Source: Voacanga thouarsii
Taxonomy: Eukaryota > Streptophyta > Magnoliopsida > Gentianales > Apocynaceae
Direction: 5' to 3'
Length of the DNA: 64,000 nt
Assembly: GCA_026120185.1 (NCBI GenBank)
Contig: JANUWF010001813.1
Location: forward strand, 434,001-498,000
The notes under the pieces are model-generated. The model worked only from the letters and a program-made list of their open reading frames with translations. It searched no databases and was not told the DNA's origin. How positions within the stretch are numbered: position 1 is the stretch's first letter; every line of letters starts with the position of its first letter. Below, one piece after another: positions 10,753 to 22,429 of the stretch. The position numbers and the translations under genes were made by a program.

Positions 10753-12306
10753 CTAGGTTGATATCCCGTACATTGCACGGGAGTAAAATTTATTGTTTAA
10801 AATGCACGGAGTATAACTTGTATTAATATTAAAATACATAACAAAATAATCTCTACACGTAAAATTAATGTTTTTCTATTAAAAAAATTACACACAATTA
10901 TTTTATTACTATTAAAATCATCAATTATTCATGAATTTATATACACAAATTACGTCGTGAATTCTACTTCCAAAGAATTGAGACTTCAAAATATTTTGAT
11001 CAAAAAAGATATCTTATCTGCCTATCCATCTTATAACAAAAACTATAAGGGTATAATCAAACACATAGTTCAGTGTAAGGCTAACTTTTTGCAATCATGG
11101 TCATGGAGATAATAATAAATAGACCATCCTCAACAATTCTTGTAGCTATTATGATGTGGTACGGCATGATAATATGCTTTACGCACAATTGATGTGGAAA
11201 ATAGTTGGAAGTCTTGAATCTGAAGGACTCTGTTCCTACAAAAACAAATTAGTCTTTCACTTTCTCACCCCATGATATTGACCGATTTGATGACATTCAA
11301 TTCCGCTGGATAATTCTAATATTTAAAAAAATAAAAAATTTAGATAACTTTGGTTTTAAAAAAAAAACCAATTCAAATAACTATTTTATTTTTAAAAAAA
11401 AAAACTTTCAAGTTTTTTAAGAATGAAATATATAAATATAGAATAATACTTTTAGAGTTTTAAAAAATATTAAAAATTAAAAAGAACAGAATTCTAAGAG
11501 ATTTAAAAATTTGACATAACGATTAATTCTATATACTGAATTTAGATAATCCTGATTTAAAAAAAAAAAACCTTCAAACTTCCATATTTCTATTAATTAT
11601 ATAATTACTTTTCTCCCCTCGAACTTCTCAACAAACAACACAGAAGAAATCCGTTGACTCTACTACCTTCTTTCAGCGACCCCAACCACCCTACCCCCCC
11701 CCCTCTCCCTCCGTCTCCCCTTCTTCCAGGGGTCACCTCAATTCGCTTCCAATTCCAAATTGAAATCCAAATTGAAATCCCTCGAATTTTTTTTTTCCTG
11801 TTTGAAAATCTGACAAAAAAAGTAAAATTTCATAGAGAATTTAATCATGGCGACTGAGATAGCGTAGATGGATCCAGAGGGGATTGATGGAACCCTGCAT
11901 CCAATGTTGCTGGAACCCTGCAAGCCCCTACTAGGAACTTAGTCATGGTGCGAGTGATGCTTCTTTGACCTGTGCTTCTTACACCCTTACCCGTGGGTCA
12001 ATTGCTCTTGGTTTTTGCACTCTCAGAGAGGAGAGAGGATACCATAAATCAACTCTGCTACAGGCTATTCAGCTAACCTTTTAGAAAGATGTCTTGTTAA
12101 ATAAGAGAAGCAAGCCTTAGAAATCCGAATTCATTAAATTCAGATAACTCTGATTAGTTCTATCTTTCAGATAAGATAAGTTTTACTTCAATGAATTCAG
12201 ACAACTCTAATATTAAAAAAAAAAATCCTTAAAATTTATTCACAGGGAAAAAAAAAACTCTTGCCAAGTGTCAATGTAGGAGAGTGCCATATGTTATAAT
12301 AAGAGA
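10753..12306 (-). mobile_element. Helitron-like element, non-autonomous
   Basis: On the minus strand the 3' end shows the Helitron signature: a hairpin CCCGTGCAATGTACGGG (complement of 10765-10781), a short spacer, CTAG (10756-10753), then T. The probable 5' end, complemented near 12306, reads TCTCTTATTATAAC followed by ATGGCACTCTCCTACATTG, which resembles plant Helitron 5' ends. The exact first base is uncertain because an A does not precede TC. No Rep/helicase is present. The interior has several A-rich units with CAGATAACTC-like motifs. Confidence 0.65.
11620..12090 (+). other. Gene-like segment inside the Helitron (possible captured 5' end)
   Basis: This is a less AT-rich segment with a pyrimidine-rich stretch (11690-11730), then ATGGCGACTGAGATAGCG stopped by TAG at 11865. 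It looks like a plant 5' untranslated region and first codons, with a CTCTCAG acceptor-like site near 12030. The source gene is not recognised. Gene capture by the Helitron is inference. Confidence 0.35.
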
Positions 12307-12319
12307 CTTCCACAACTCT

Positions 12320-12323
<4 letters not shown>

Positions 12324-12382
<59 letters not shown>
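12324..12382. repeat. (TA)n(GA)n microsatellite
   Basis: A TA run passes directly into a GA run, about 59 bases in all, just outside the Helitron-like end. Confidence 0.95.
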
Positions 12383-12386
<4 letters not shown>

Positions 12387-12811
12387 TTAGAAATGTGTGG
12401 ATTTAGATTTCAAGAGTATAGATTTAATTCCTCCAAAATAAAAAATCTCAACCCAACTATACTTAAACTAAGTAAAAACATTACATTAGGAAGCCAATAT
12501 TTATACCAAAAAAAAAAAAAAAATCATTATAAAAGCTCTCATGAATTACTCTCATAAGAGCTTTATTATTTTAATTTTTTCAAAGGGCCTCTTTAAACCA
12601 AATCATTTGAGAGTTAAATGGAATAGGTAAAATGTCTATAATGCCTTAAATGTTGATAAAAATAACAAACTTTTCTAGATATTATTTTTCATCTTTAATT
12701 TTTCAGCCATTTTTTTTCTAAAGTAATCATTTTCCCCAAAAACCCTAAATATCATCTTACCCAAATCCAAACTCAAGCCACCATCACACCCTCCTCTCCC
12801 TTGCCACGTAC
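12383..12811. other. Non-coding flank left of the hAT element
   Basis: No gene seen. A short imperfect palindrome, AAAGCTCTCATGA / TCATAAGAGCTTT, lies at about 12533-12566. Confidence 0.5.
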
Positions 12812-13379
12812 TAGTATTGGCAACAGGTCCAATCCGCACAGGTTTGTGTTGCTCGATTTGGTCCCCGAGACTGGCCCTTGGGTTGTGCAGGCTGGTCCCA
12901 ACCACAAGCGAGCCGTGTCATGCTATTTCTAGGGCTAACTAGCCTCTAAGATTGCAATTCTAGCACACTGGTCCAATGCAGCCATTTCCCTTTTTTTTTT
13001 TCCTACTAGTGTTTTTAGTTTTTTAAATTTTTTATAACTTAAATAACACAATTGTTTATAATTCTTTAAAAAAAAAAGTCACTTTGAAGTGGTGAGAGTT
13101 TTACTTGGATCCCTATTGATTTTATTAATTAACAAATAAAAATTACATAAGAAAGAAATTTCATAAACCTCTTAAAAACTATTATAATGATTAAAATTTA
13201 AATATAGAAATATCATAAAATATTAATAAAATTAAACAATTACATAAGAAAATTAAAATTTATTAACCTAATGTATTTGAGATACTAACTACTTGACTCA
13301 CCCCTATTATTCATCTGAGTTTTCATCAACAATTCATAAATTGACCATTCTATTATCAACTGCAAATCAACTTACGTTG

Positions 13380-14262
13380 TACATTAATATCTCCAAAGCA
13401 TGATGAGCTAAACAAGGTCTTCTTTTGTCAATTATTCGAGCTCTCTCATTAAACACACTATACTTTCCAATGGTATTGTGGAGACAGGAGGTGTCAAAAG
13501 ATATGTGTTATTTTGGATAGAATTGCATATTCCATTACAAGATCCTTCTGCCAATCACAAATGTCAATGGATTGAGTCTTATCTTCTACCAAAAGTTGCA
13601 TATCATAGATTGCCATCTCATTATAAGTGGTGGTTAATCTTCTTTGATGCTTCATAGTACCCCACGAATTAAAAGAAGAAGAAGATGATAATGATATGAA
13701 ATCGAAGAGGTGGATATTTGTTGTGGTTGAAATTGAACCTTTTCTACATATAGTATTAATTTGACTAGAATTAGAATAAGAAGACTTTTTTTTTTTATTA
13801 TTATTAATAAAGTCCCGCAACCGCTATCCGAAGGTGTGCACAGGACTCATGTCCCAAGAGAGGTTTGAAGCCAAGGCGTTGTATAGAAAATTCCAACACA
13901 AACCATCTAAACCAACTCAATGGACTAGAATAAGAAGACTTAAATTCATATAAGTTATACATATTATACAGGGCTTTAGCTATTTTATCTTTTATATTTT
14001 TTATCCTAAGTTGGCTAAGTACTATAGCTTTATCAAAGTCTAATATTTTGCAAAGGAACCTAATAATACTATGAAATCCAAGAGTTTTTACTCAACGATA
14101 TAAATATAATGCAATACAAATTAAAATAGGAATATTTTCATAATATTTCTTATATTTTTCAAACATACTTTTCATAAAAGAACAATATTGAGGATGCTCC
14201 TTATACTCACTAAGATTATATGCTACTTTAACAAGTGTAGGAAGGATACAATGAGCGGTAGG
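13380..14262 (-). pseudogene. hAT transposase, C-terminal part
   Basis: The frame begins directly beside the Ty3 insertion with TAHCILPTLVKVAYNLSEY, then FMKSMFEKYKKYYENIP and ILICIALYL, the region ahead of the dimerisation domain in hAT transposases. After the SINE insertion the protein resumes and shows DICDWQKD (13550-13570). The hAT dimerisation domain follows at about 13480-13390: PVSTIPLES, a frameshift, then SVFNERARIIDKRRP and LAHHALEILMYN. The enzyme would cut and paste hAT elements; stops, a frameshift and two insertions leave it inactive. Confidence 0.82.
13788..13925 (-). mobile_element. SINE inserted in the hAT transposase
   Basis: A perfect 16-bp TSD, TAGAATAAGAAGACTT, occurs at 13772-13787 and 13926-13941. 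Between them is a 138-base unit that ends on the minus strand in an A-rich tail (plus-strand poly-T with ATT repeats). The body contains TTCAAACCTCTCTTGGGAC, which resembles a tRNA-like B box, and CACACCTTCGGATAGCGG. TSD length, A tail and size fit a plant SINE mobilised by LINE machinery; the family is not assigned. Confidence 0.85.
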
Positions 14263-15120
14263 TGTAGACAAATAAAATTTAGAGAAAATATATATGATCA
14301 AGACCTAAAGAAAATTAAATATTTTAGTATTGGTTAATTAAAATAAATTCATAAATAAATATAATTATTCTTGGATTAATACAATTGGGCCATCATTACA
14401 AGTCCATTAAATCCAATATATTATGAAATTAGGTTATTCAAATTGGGTCATTATCAAGAGTCCATTTCAAATTAAATCCAATATGTTATAGATTAAATAA
14501 AATTGGATCGGGCTATTAAAGTTGGATTTTTTAAAGGATCCATTAGACCCAAATGGTGTGGATTGAATGAAATTAGGCTAAATTTAAATTAAGCTCAAGT
14601 CACCGAACCTAAGTCCATTAGGGTTTATTGGGAGACTCCTTAAAATTCACATCGATTGTTTATGCTAAAATCAAGTTTCAACAAATTTAATTCAGGCTCA
14701 AGCTTCAACAAATTTAATTCAGGCTCAAGCTTCAACAAGCTCAAATTTCTGCATTCAAACTCAAGCTTCAGCAAAATCAAGTTTCAACAACATTCAAACT
14801 TTAACAAATTTAAGATTCTGAATTTTTATCAAATCAAGATTCAAAATCATCATCACATTTCGAGGCGTTCATCTTGTTTTGCATCAAACAAGTCTTGAAG
14901 GTTTGGCAATCAAGTTTATGTCATCAAATTCCATTCGATCTAAGTTCAAGCTCTTCAGTACTCGAATCAATATTTTTCAAAAAAAGAAGAATCAGATGAC
15001 TCATTTTGAAATTTATAACTTCTTCAAAGATTTATAACCACTCTTCATATTTATTAAATATTTTGTATTTCTTTGATATTTTTTGTGTTAATTTGCAAAC
15101 TTGAAATTTCATAGGCTACA
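14263..15120 (+). repeat. 5' LTR of the Tat-type element
   Basis: 858 bases. A 26-27 base unit with CAACAAATTTAATTCAGG is tandemly doubled near 14690-14740. Compared with the 3' LTR, about 110 bases around 14665 are missing, including the TATAAATAGG found at 27051-27060 in the 3' LTR. The 5' copy has thus lost its likely core promoter. Confidence 0.88.
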
Positions 15121-15149
15121 AATTTCTTGCACACCTAGAAAAACTATCT

Positions 15150-17113
15150 TTGTCTCCCATCTCTTCTTTTCAAATTTCAAATCAACTCAAAATTCAAGTA
15201 CAAGCACAAATCAACTCAACGACTCCAAAGAACAGCAAATTTGCATATGCTCATTCAAAGGCTACTGATGTCATAGAGACTGCTGCAACTGTCGGCAAGA
15301 CTCCACAAGCTTCAAGTCAAGGCATATTGACAAGAAGTAAGGCTCGAGCTCTTTCAAAAAGTGAGGTTCAAAACTTTAGCGTTATCTCATCACCTGCAAC
15401 TGCAAAGTTGAAGTACGATACTGCTTTTCCAATGCATAAGATGTCATCTTCACTGGAGAAGGGCTACAACTCTAAGTAAAATGGCCAAAGCTCAAGTACT
15501 GACTCTGTGCCTTAATCCACCTATGAGGATGTCAAATCAAAAGATTCCTTCAATGAAGATTCGACTTCTTCTTTTTCGAAACTAGTTATGATGACTGATA
15601 CACAAAATCTAGAGGAGTAACCTGCGCACCTCCAAAATTGGTGAAGGGACTCGCAAAACACTCTCAAGAGTAAGATCTTATTATCATACATCTCATCAAT
15701 TGCTTTGGGAAGATTGGCGAGATAAGTCATGCTCTGAGATCTGAAGTGTAAGAGGAAGTGAAAACTTCCAAGAATTCACAGGATATTCAGATATCCTCTT
15801 AAGCTATGATTCCTATTGATCAACTTAAAGACTTCCTCATAAGCATGATTAAAGACAAGTATAAAAGAGGTTGCAAATCTACCTTCACATATGTAAAGCC
15901 TTATTCACAAAGGGTTGACAACTGAAGGATGCCAGTTGGATCCCAGACACCAAAATTTTAACAATTTGATGGTAAAAGAAATCCCAGTAGCACGTGTCTC
16001 ATTTCACTAAGACATGCAACAATGCTGAAACCTATGGGGATCTACTAGTGAAGCAATTGGTGCGATCCTTCAAAGGAAATATGTTTGATTGGTACACTGA
16101 TCTTGCATCTAGTTCTATCAATAATTGGGAGCAATTTGAACAAGAGTTTCTCAACAGATTTCTATTGTATTTGCAGAATCATCGGTGGAGAAATTTAAAT
16201 TTTAATTATAGAGATCGTCTAAGTGAATCATCTACAATTGAAATATGCATCCAAAGCATACACTGGGGACTTCAATATATTCTCAAAGGGATCATGCCAA
16301 TGACCTTTGAAGAACTAGCTAGCGTGCTCATGATATGGAATTGAGCATTGTTGTACATAGGGGCAAAACACCTATTTAAGACCCCAACAAAGGTAAAAAA
16401 AAGTAATATTTCAGAAAAGAAAACAAATCATTTTCTAAAATTGAAGTAAAAGAGTTTATAGAAACAGTCACGGTTCTAATAAAATTTTCTTCGAAGATAA
16501 CTCAAAAGGTGACCAAGAAGGTGGATCCTCTACAAAAAAAGAAGAAGGTAACCTTAGAAGAAAGGTAGTCTAAGGAATATCCTTTCTTCAACTTTGATAT
16601 TTCTTCAATGTTTGATAAATTATTAGCTATTAAGGCATAGAATTGCTAGAAGCAAAACGTCTAAATAAGGTTGGACGAATAAATGATCCCAACTACTACA
16701 AGTACCATCAGTTGATTGGTCATCCAATTGAAAAATGTTTCATACTCAAGGACAAGATCATGCAGTTAGTCCGTGAAGCACATGTAATCTTTGAAGAAGA
16801 CAAGGCGTCTACAAATTTGACAACTGTTGTAGTCCCTCCTGTTGAACCTATTATTTTTAGGTTAAGTATGGAAGTTTTGATCTTATCAAGATTGAAGTCG
16901 ACGGACAAGTCCACCCTACCCAAGGATATCAACAAGAAGTTTAAGAACCTTCGGTACATGGCGAAGCTAGCCGTATGTGACAAGAAGAAAAAAAGCACCA
17001 AAGCCTCAAGAGGTGGAGCATCACTAGTAAAAAGCAGGTTTACTAAGAAAAATATAAGGAAGGCTAAAAGTAAGAAGACTAAACCTGCATTAATAGTAGA
17101 TGATTCTTTGTGA
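15150..17113 (+). pseudogene. Gag of the Tat-type element
   Basis: Degenerate polyprotein start. An N-terminal frame opens at 15150 (MSPISSFQISNQ). The gag core lies at 15990-16344: CNNAETYGDLLVKQLVRSF, then MFDWYTDL, WEQFEQEFLNRF and a FEELAS segment. A short deletion lies after FLNRF. A second frame at 16643-17113 holds the nucleocapsid-like part (HQLIGHPIEKCF, a zinc-finger remnant with H and C preserved) and a lysine-rich tail. Gag would form the particle that packages element RNA. Several stops and frameshifts separate the pieces. Confidence 0.8.
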
Positions 17114-17339
17114 AAGAAATCTCCAGCACCTCTCACACTAAAAGATTTTCTACCAAGAGACCTTGTTGAAAAGTTCAATATTATCTCATGTTATGCCATA
17201 CATGATGAGAAAAGCGAAGAAAATAATGAAGAGTACACAAAAGAGGGAGACATGAAGAAAATTAATTCTTCAACAGACCTTAGTAGTTGCATGGTAGAGA
17301 TCACATTCGCTGATGATGATTTGCTACTCGGTTCAGCAC

Positions 17340-18631
17340 CTCGCAACAAACCAGTATTTGTGCTTGGTTACGTATAAGAACAAAAAGTGAATATAATAGT
17401 ACTAGATGGAGGATCAGCAGTAAATATCCTACCTCTGCGAACATTGAGAGAGTTAGACATTTTTATGGATGAATTATCTCAAAGTCGCCTTATGATACAA
17501 GGATTCAATTAAAGAGGGCAAATAGCAAGTGGTACTCTCCAATTGGATATATTAATTAAAGAAATGCCTTCAAATGCTCTCTTCCATATTATTGATACTA
17601 AGACCTCCTATGATATTTTGCTAGAAAGATGATGACTCTATGATAATGGTGTGGTGCCATCAACCCAGTATCAATGTTTCAAATATTGTTGAAATGGCGT
17701 AGTAAAAAAAATAAATAATGATGATAAACTATTCATTGAAGCTGAAGCGCATATTACTGATGCTAAGTACTATCTTCGGAAAGATGATGAATCAACTAAG
17801 ATTGATTCATCAATGGGAAAAGAAGATAAAAAGGTCACTTTCTTCAAAATTGTCAAAACTACAATATATGCAGAAGGCTCCAACAAGTAACCTGCACACA
17901 ATAAACCACCGGAAGGGCTCACTTTACCTCTTACAAAGGTTGAATTTGTTAAGTCACCAAATACTCCTATAAAAGGATTTGTTCAACCAAAGAAAGAAGC
18001 AAAAGTAGAGCACGGTGAATTACCAACTTTGCGTATGAAGGAAGGATTTTACCCAAATATTTATAGATTCCTAGCAAAGACTAAATATAATTCACAAAAT
18101 CAACACTTATTGGGAAAGCTTCCTGTGGATATGAACAAGGAAAAAGTGTGTTGTTCAGGATCTACCCAAAGCATGCTAACAGAAAAAGGATGTGCCAACC
18201 TCGATTATAAACAAGCATCTCCTATTCGACTCAAAATTAAGAGGGTAAACGTTCAATATATTACTGTAAAAGATGAAGCAACATCAAATCCTCGATATGT
18301 TTTTGATAGACTAGGTGATACAAATCTGCATCCATCTGTCTTCACGAGACTAGGCCCAAAGGGAAAAAGACAATCCGTTTTCAAGAAGCTTGGAGTTATA
18401 GCCACTTCAAAGGCAAGAAATCCTGGCAAAGTCTTCTTTAAGGTAAGAATGGTGGTAAATTGTAACGGAATCCTAAAAGTGATAACACTAGTGATGCTTG
18501 CTATGCCTTGTGACGAAGAAAGTGTAGGTTCTTGTAATCACATCACCATCTATGATGAAAAGTGTGCCGAGAAAGAAGATACTAAGCATGCTCCAGTAGA
18601 ACTTGAAGAAGGCATAAAAAACCACAGTTGA
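17340..18631 (+). pseudogene. Protease and linker region of the Tat-type element
   Basis: The aspartic-protease motif appears as VLDGGSAVNILP (about 17400), in which the usual D-S/T/G-G signature is DGGS. It is followed by a LMIQGFN flap-like segment. The linker to RT is the open frame 18029-18631, with YVFDRLGD and VFTRLGPKGK, repeat-like motifs typical of this lineage. Stops occur before 18029. The role would be cleavage of the polyprotein. Confidence 0.75.
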
Positions 18632-18644
18632 TGAGTTAAAAGAA

Positions 18645-20075
18645 GTGAACTTCGGCATGCATGATTCTCGCCCAATCTATATAAGTGCTTTTCTATCGCC
18701 TAAAGAAGAAAAGGCCAACATCGTCCTTTTGAAGGAATTTAAAGACGTCTTTGCTTGGATATATACAGAAATGCCTACCTTAGACATAAAAATTACTATC
18801 CACCATTTAGTTGTAAAGGATGGGACAACACCAATAAAGCAAGCCCAACGGTGTTTTCGACCTAAATTGGTACTATTAATTGTAGTAGAGGTGAACAAGC
18901 TCATCGAAGCCCTATTTATCCAAGAGGTTAAGCATCCAACTTGGGTTGCGAATGTTGTCCCTGTAAGAAAGAAGAATGGGCAAATTCAAATTTGCATGGA
19001 TTTTAGAAATTTGAATGATGTTTGTCCAAAAGATGATTTTCCACTGCCTATTTTTGAATTGATAGTAGATGCAACCATTGGCCATAAAACTCTATCTTTA
19101 TGAATGGATTTTCTTATTAAAACTAAATTAAAATGGCACTAGAAAATGAGAAGCTTACTATCTTTCGTTCTTCAAAAGGAATCTATTGCTACACAGTGAT
19201 ACCTTTTGGTCTGAAGAATGTTGAAGTCATCTATCAAAGAGCAATGCAAAAGATCTTTGATAATATGTTATACAAGATTGTGGAATGATATGTAGATGAT
19301 TTGGTGGTCAAGTCACGTAAACGAGATAATAATATTCAAGATTTGAGAAAGGCTTTCGAGCGACTTTGAAAACATCAATTGAAGATGAATCCTTAACGTC
19401 ACCTCTGGAAAATTCCTAGGTTTCATTATCCGTCATCGATGTATTGAAATAGACCAATCAAAGATTGATGCAATTGTGAAGATGTCCGAGCTAAGGAATA
19501 TCTATGAATTAAAGAGTCTATACGGAAAGTTAGCCTACTTTTGAAGACTCATCTCAAATCTTGTTGGGTGATGCCAACCATTTAGTTGCCTAATGAAGAA
19601 AGTTGTACCATTTGAGTGGGATAAAGCACGTCAAAATATTTTCAAATGTATCAAATCTTATTTAATGAAACCTCTTATGCTAGCCGCACCCATTCCTGAT
19701 ATGTCGTTGATTTTATACATTACTGCACAAGGGTGTTCAGTTGGGGCATTTCTTGCTCAAAAAAATAAGAACGGCAAAGAGAATGCTCTCTACTACTTAA
19801 GTCAGATGATGACGCGAAATGAGTTGAAATATTCACTAATTGAAAAGCTTTGTCTAGTTTTAATATTTGTAATTCAGAAATTAAAGCATTATTTCCAAGC
19901 ACATACTATACACCTTATCTCCAAGACTAATCCTATAAAGTATGTTATGACAAAGTCCGTGTTATTTGATCATTTAGTAAGGTAGTACCTTCAACTTCAA
20001 CAATTTGACATTGTCTTTGTTCAACAAAAAGTTGTCAAAGGATAAGTACTTGCTGATTGCTTAGTTGATCACCCT
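18645..20075 (+). pseudogene. Reverse transcriptase and RNase H of the Tat-type element
   Basis: RT begins with the FKDVFAWIYTEMP segment. It shows HPTWVANVVPVRKKNGQI, CMDFRNLNDVCPKDDFPLP, a frameshift, then the FGLKN motif and the catalytic YVDDLVVKS at about 19290. RNase H follows in frame at 19593-19985 (PFEWDKARQ, LILYITAQG, ENALYYLSQMM, ELKYSLIEKLCL). It would copy element RNA to DNA in the cytoplasmic particle. Stops at 19103 and several between 19290 and 19590 inactivate it. Confidence 0.88.
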
Positions 20076-20089
20076 ATTTCTGCTGAATG

Positions 20090-20800
20090 GGAACTAAGTA
20101 ATGAATTACCTGATTAAGATGTCCTTCTCATTGAGATTCTCCCACTATAGAAGATGTATTTTGAGAGTGTAGCACATCGTGAAGGTGCAGGAACTAGCGT
20201 GGTATTCATTACACCTGAGGGAGATGTATTGTCATACTCTTTCACCTTAACTAAAAGATGCTCAAATAATCTAGTTGGATACCAAGCTTTTATACTTAGA
20301 TTAGAGTTGGCTATTGATATGAAGTGACTGCATCTCAAAGTATATGGAGATTTTCAATTAATTATTAATCAATTACTTGGTGAATATGATATCAAGAAAC
20401 CTGAGCTGATCTCATATTACAATTACGCGAGACAACTTATAGGATATTTGGGTGATGTAACAATTGTGCATGTGTTAAGAAGATGAAATAAGCAAATTGA
20501 CGTGTTAGCAAAACTAGAATCTAATTTATGCCTATATGATCAAGAAGCCCAAATTCCGTTATGTCAAACATGGGTCATACCTCTTATTTTTTAAGATGAA
20601 GATGATGAAGGATATGAAATCCATTATGTTTTCATCAATGAGATTGATGAAGAATATTGGCAACAACTTTTTATGGACTATCTTGAAGATGGAAAGCTTC
20701 CTGATGATTCACAAAGATGGACTGATATTCATCAACATGCCACTTGCTTCTTTTGCTACAAGGATGCACTCTTTTGACGTTCTTTTGAAGGTGTTTTCTT
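20090..20800 (+). pseudogene. Second (archaeal-type) RNase H of the Tat-type element
   Basis: After RNase H comes another RNase H-like domain: HREGAGTSVVFITPEGD, SYSFTLTKRCSNN, LHLKVYGDFQLIINQLLGEY and NKQIDVLAKLES. The normal catalytic D of the DGA start is degraded (ES replaces DG), and the D of VYGD remains. This duplicated domain is the mark of the Tat lineage. The following frame up to 20800 is the spacer before integrase. Confidence 0.82.
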
Positions 20801-20819
20801 GAGATATTTAGATTAATAA

Positions 20820-21907
20820 AAAGTAATGTAAGCAATAGAGGAAGCCCATTCTAGCATTTTTACAGCCATCAGCTTGGTCTGAAGCTTCATTTTCATATCA
20901 AGAGGATGGGATATTTTTTGCCAACTAGGGTGAAAGATTGTCTAGATTATATTCAAATATATAAAGCATGACAATTCAATGCCAATTTATACATCAACTT
21001 TCTGAGCTATTGCACCCGACAATTGCTTCATAGTTATTTGATATATGGGGTTTAGATATTATTGGATCGCTGCCAAATTCTTATGCTGGACATCTCTATA
21101 TTTTGGCTGCAACAGATTATTTCTCCAAATAGGTGGAAGCTGTAGCTCTAAAAGAAGCAAAGAAGGAAAATGTTATTGATTTCACATGCGTCAATATTAT
21201 ATATTGATATAGCATTCCTCGATATATCATCACAGATAATGACAAGTCTTTTTGCAATAGTTTGATGGACAAACTGTGCAAGAAGTTTAAATTCAAGTAA
21301 TATAAATCTTCCATGTATTATATCTAGGCCAATGGACTTGCCGAATCTTTTAATAAGACTTTATGTAATTTATTACAAAAAGTGGTGACTAAATTCAAAA
21401 GGGATTAGCATTTTAGAGAAGCGCTTTGAACATATAGGACCATGTACCGCACTTTAACTCAAGCTACCCCATATGCGTTGGTTTATGGTGTGGAAGCAGT
21501 CCTTCCACTGGAACAATAAATTCCTTCCTTAAGGATTGCAATTTAAAAATAGCTCACCAAAGAAGATAATGTTCATTTCAGACTTGAAGAATTAAAAGCA
21601 CTTAATGAAAATAGCTTGGAAGCATAACAAAGAATGTTACCAAGCTCGTGTTTCCAATGCCTTTAATAAGAAAGTGCATCTTTATTTTTTTCAAGTTGGT
21701 GATTTAGTACTCACTGTAAAGAGACCAATCATCGTTGGACGTAAACAAATAAAGTTAATATCAAAGTGGGATGACCCATACGTCATTCAAAAAGTCTACT
21801 CAAATGGATCTTACAAAATAGTTGCTGAAGATGGATTAATCAATCAATGGCAAATATTTGAAGCGATACAATCCATAAATGAATGCTCCTCGACTATTCA
21901 AACTTAA
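20820..21907 (+). pseudogene. Integrase of the Tat-type element
   Basis: Strongly decayed. Readable pieces in different frames are the start near 20830 (IEEAHSS), the core at about 21040-21360 (IITDN at the second catalytic D, then NGLAESFNKTL covering the E), and the C-terminal part 21605-21907 (ECYQARVSNAFNKKVH, FQVGDLVLTVKRPIIVGRKQ, NGSYKIVAEDG). It would insert the DNA copy. More than ten stops, so inactive. Downstream of 21907 to about 22430 is a non-coding spacer with ATACGTAGGTAGCT, seen commonly in this family. Confidence 0.82.
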
Positions 21908-22429
21908 ACTATAAGTTGCTCCTTGACTACACGAGCTTAAACTGCAAGTGACTCCTGACTTGCATGAGTTTAAATTGTGTAAATGTAACCACCAATAGTA
22001 TAACATGTGGTTAAATTGTTGGAACACTCCATTAAGTCCAAGTTGGTAAATTAATGGATACTCTTAATGTGCACGAGTTAAAACTATGAACACGTCCCCA
22101 AACCATACCCATCTATTTTGAACTACGTTTAACTTGATTTTTACGTTATTCTTAAGATACGTAGGTAGCTTAGAAAAAAATTTCTATATTCAGTTACATT
22201 CTTAAACCATTTCCCATTTTCTTGTTTGTTACAATCAAGTTATGATCTATTGCAGATTGTGACATTGGTATTTGCAACAAGTGAAAATTCATGTATGCAA
22301 AGGAAAAAAAAACAGTTAAGATGAAATGGAAGAAATATATTATTTATGATACTTAAAGAAAAATATAATTGCTTAAAGAAAATACGAAGTGCTACAAGAC
22401 ATCAAGGAAAGAATTTAAAATATTTTAAG

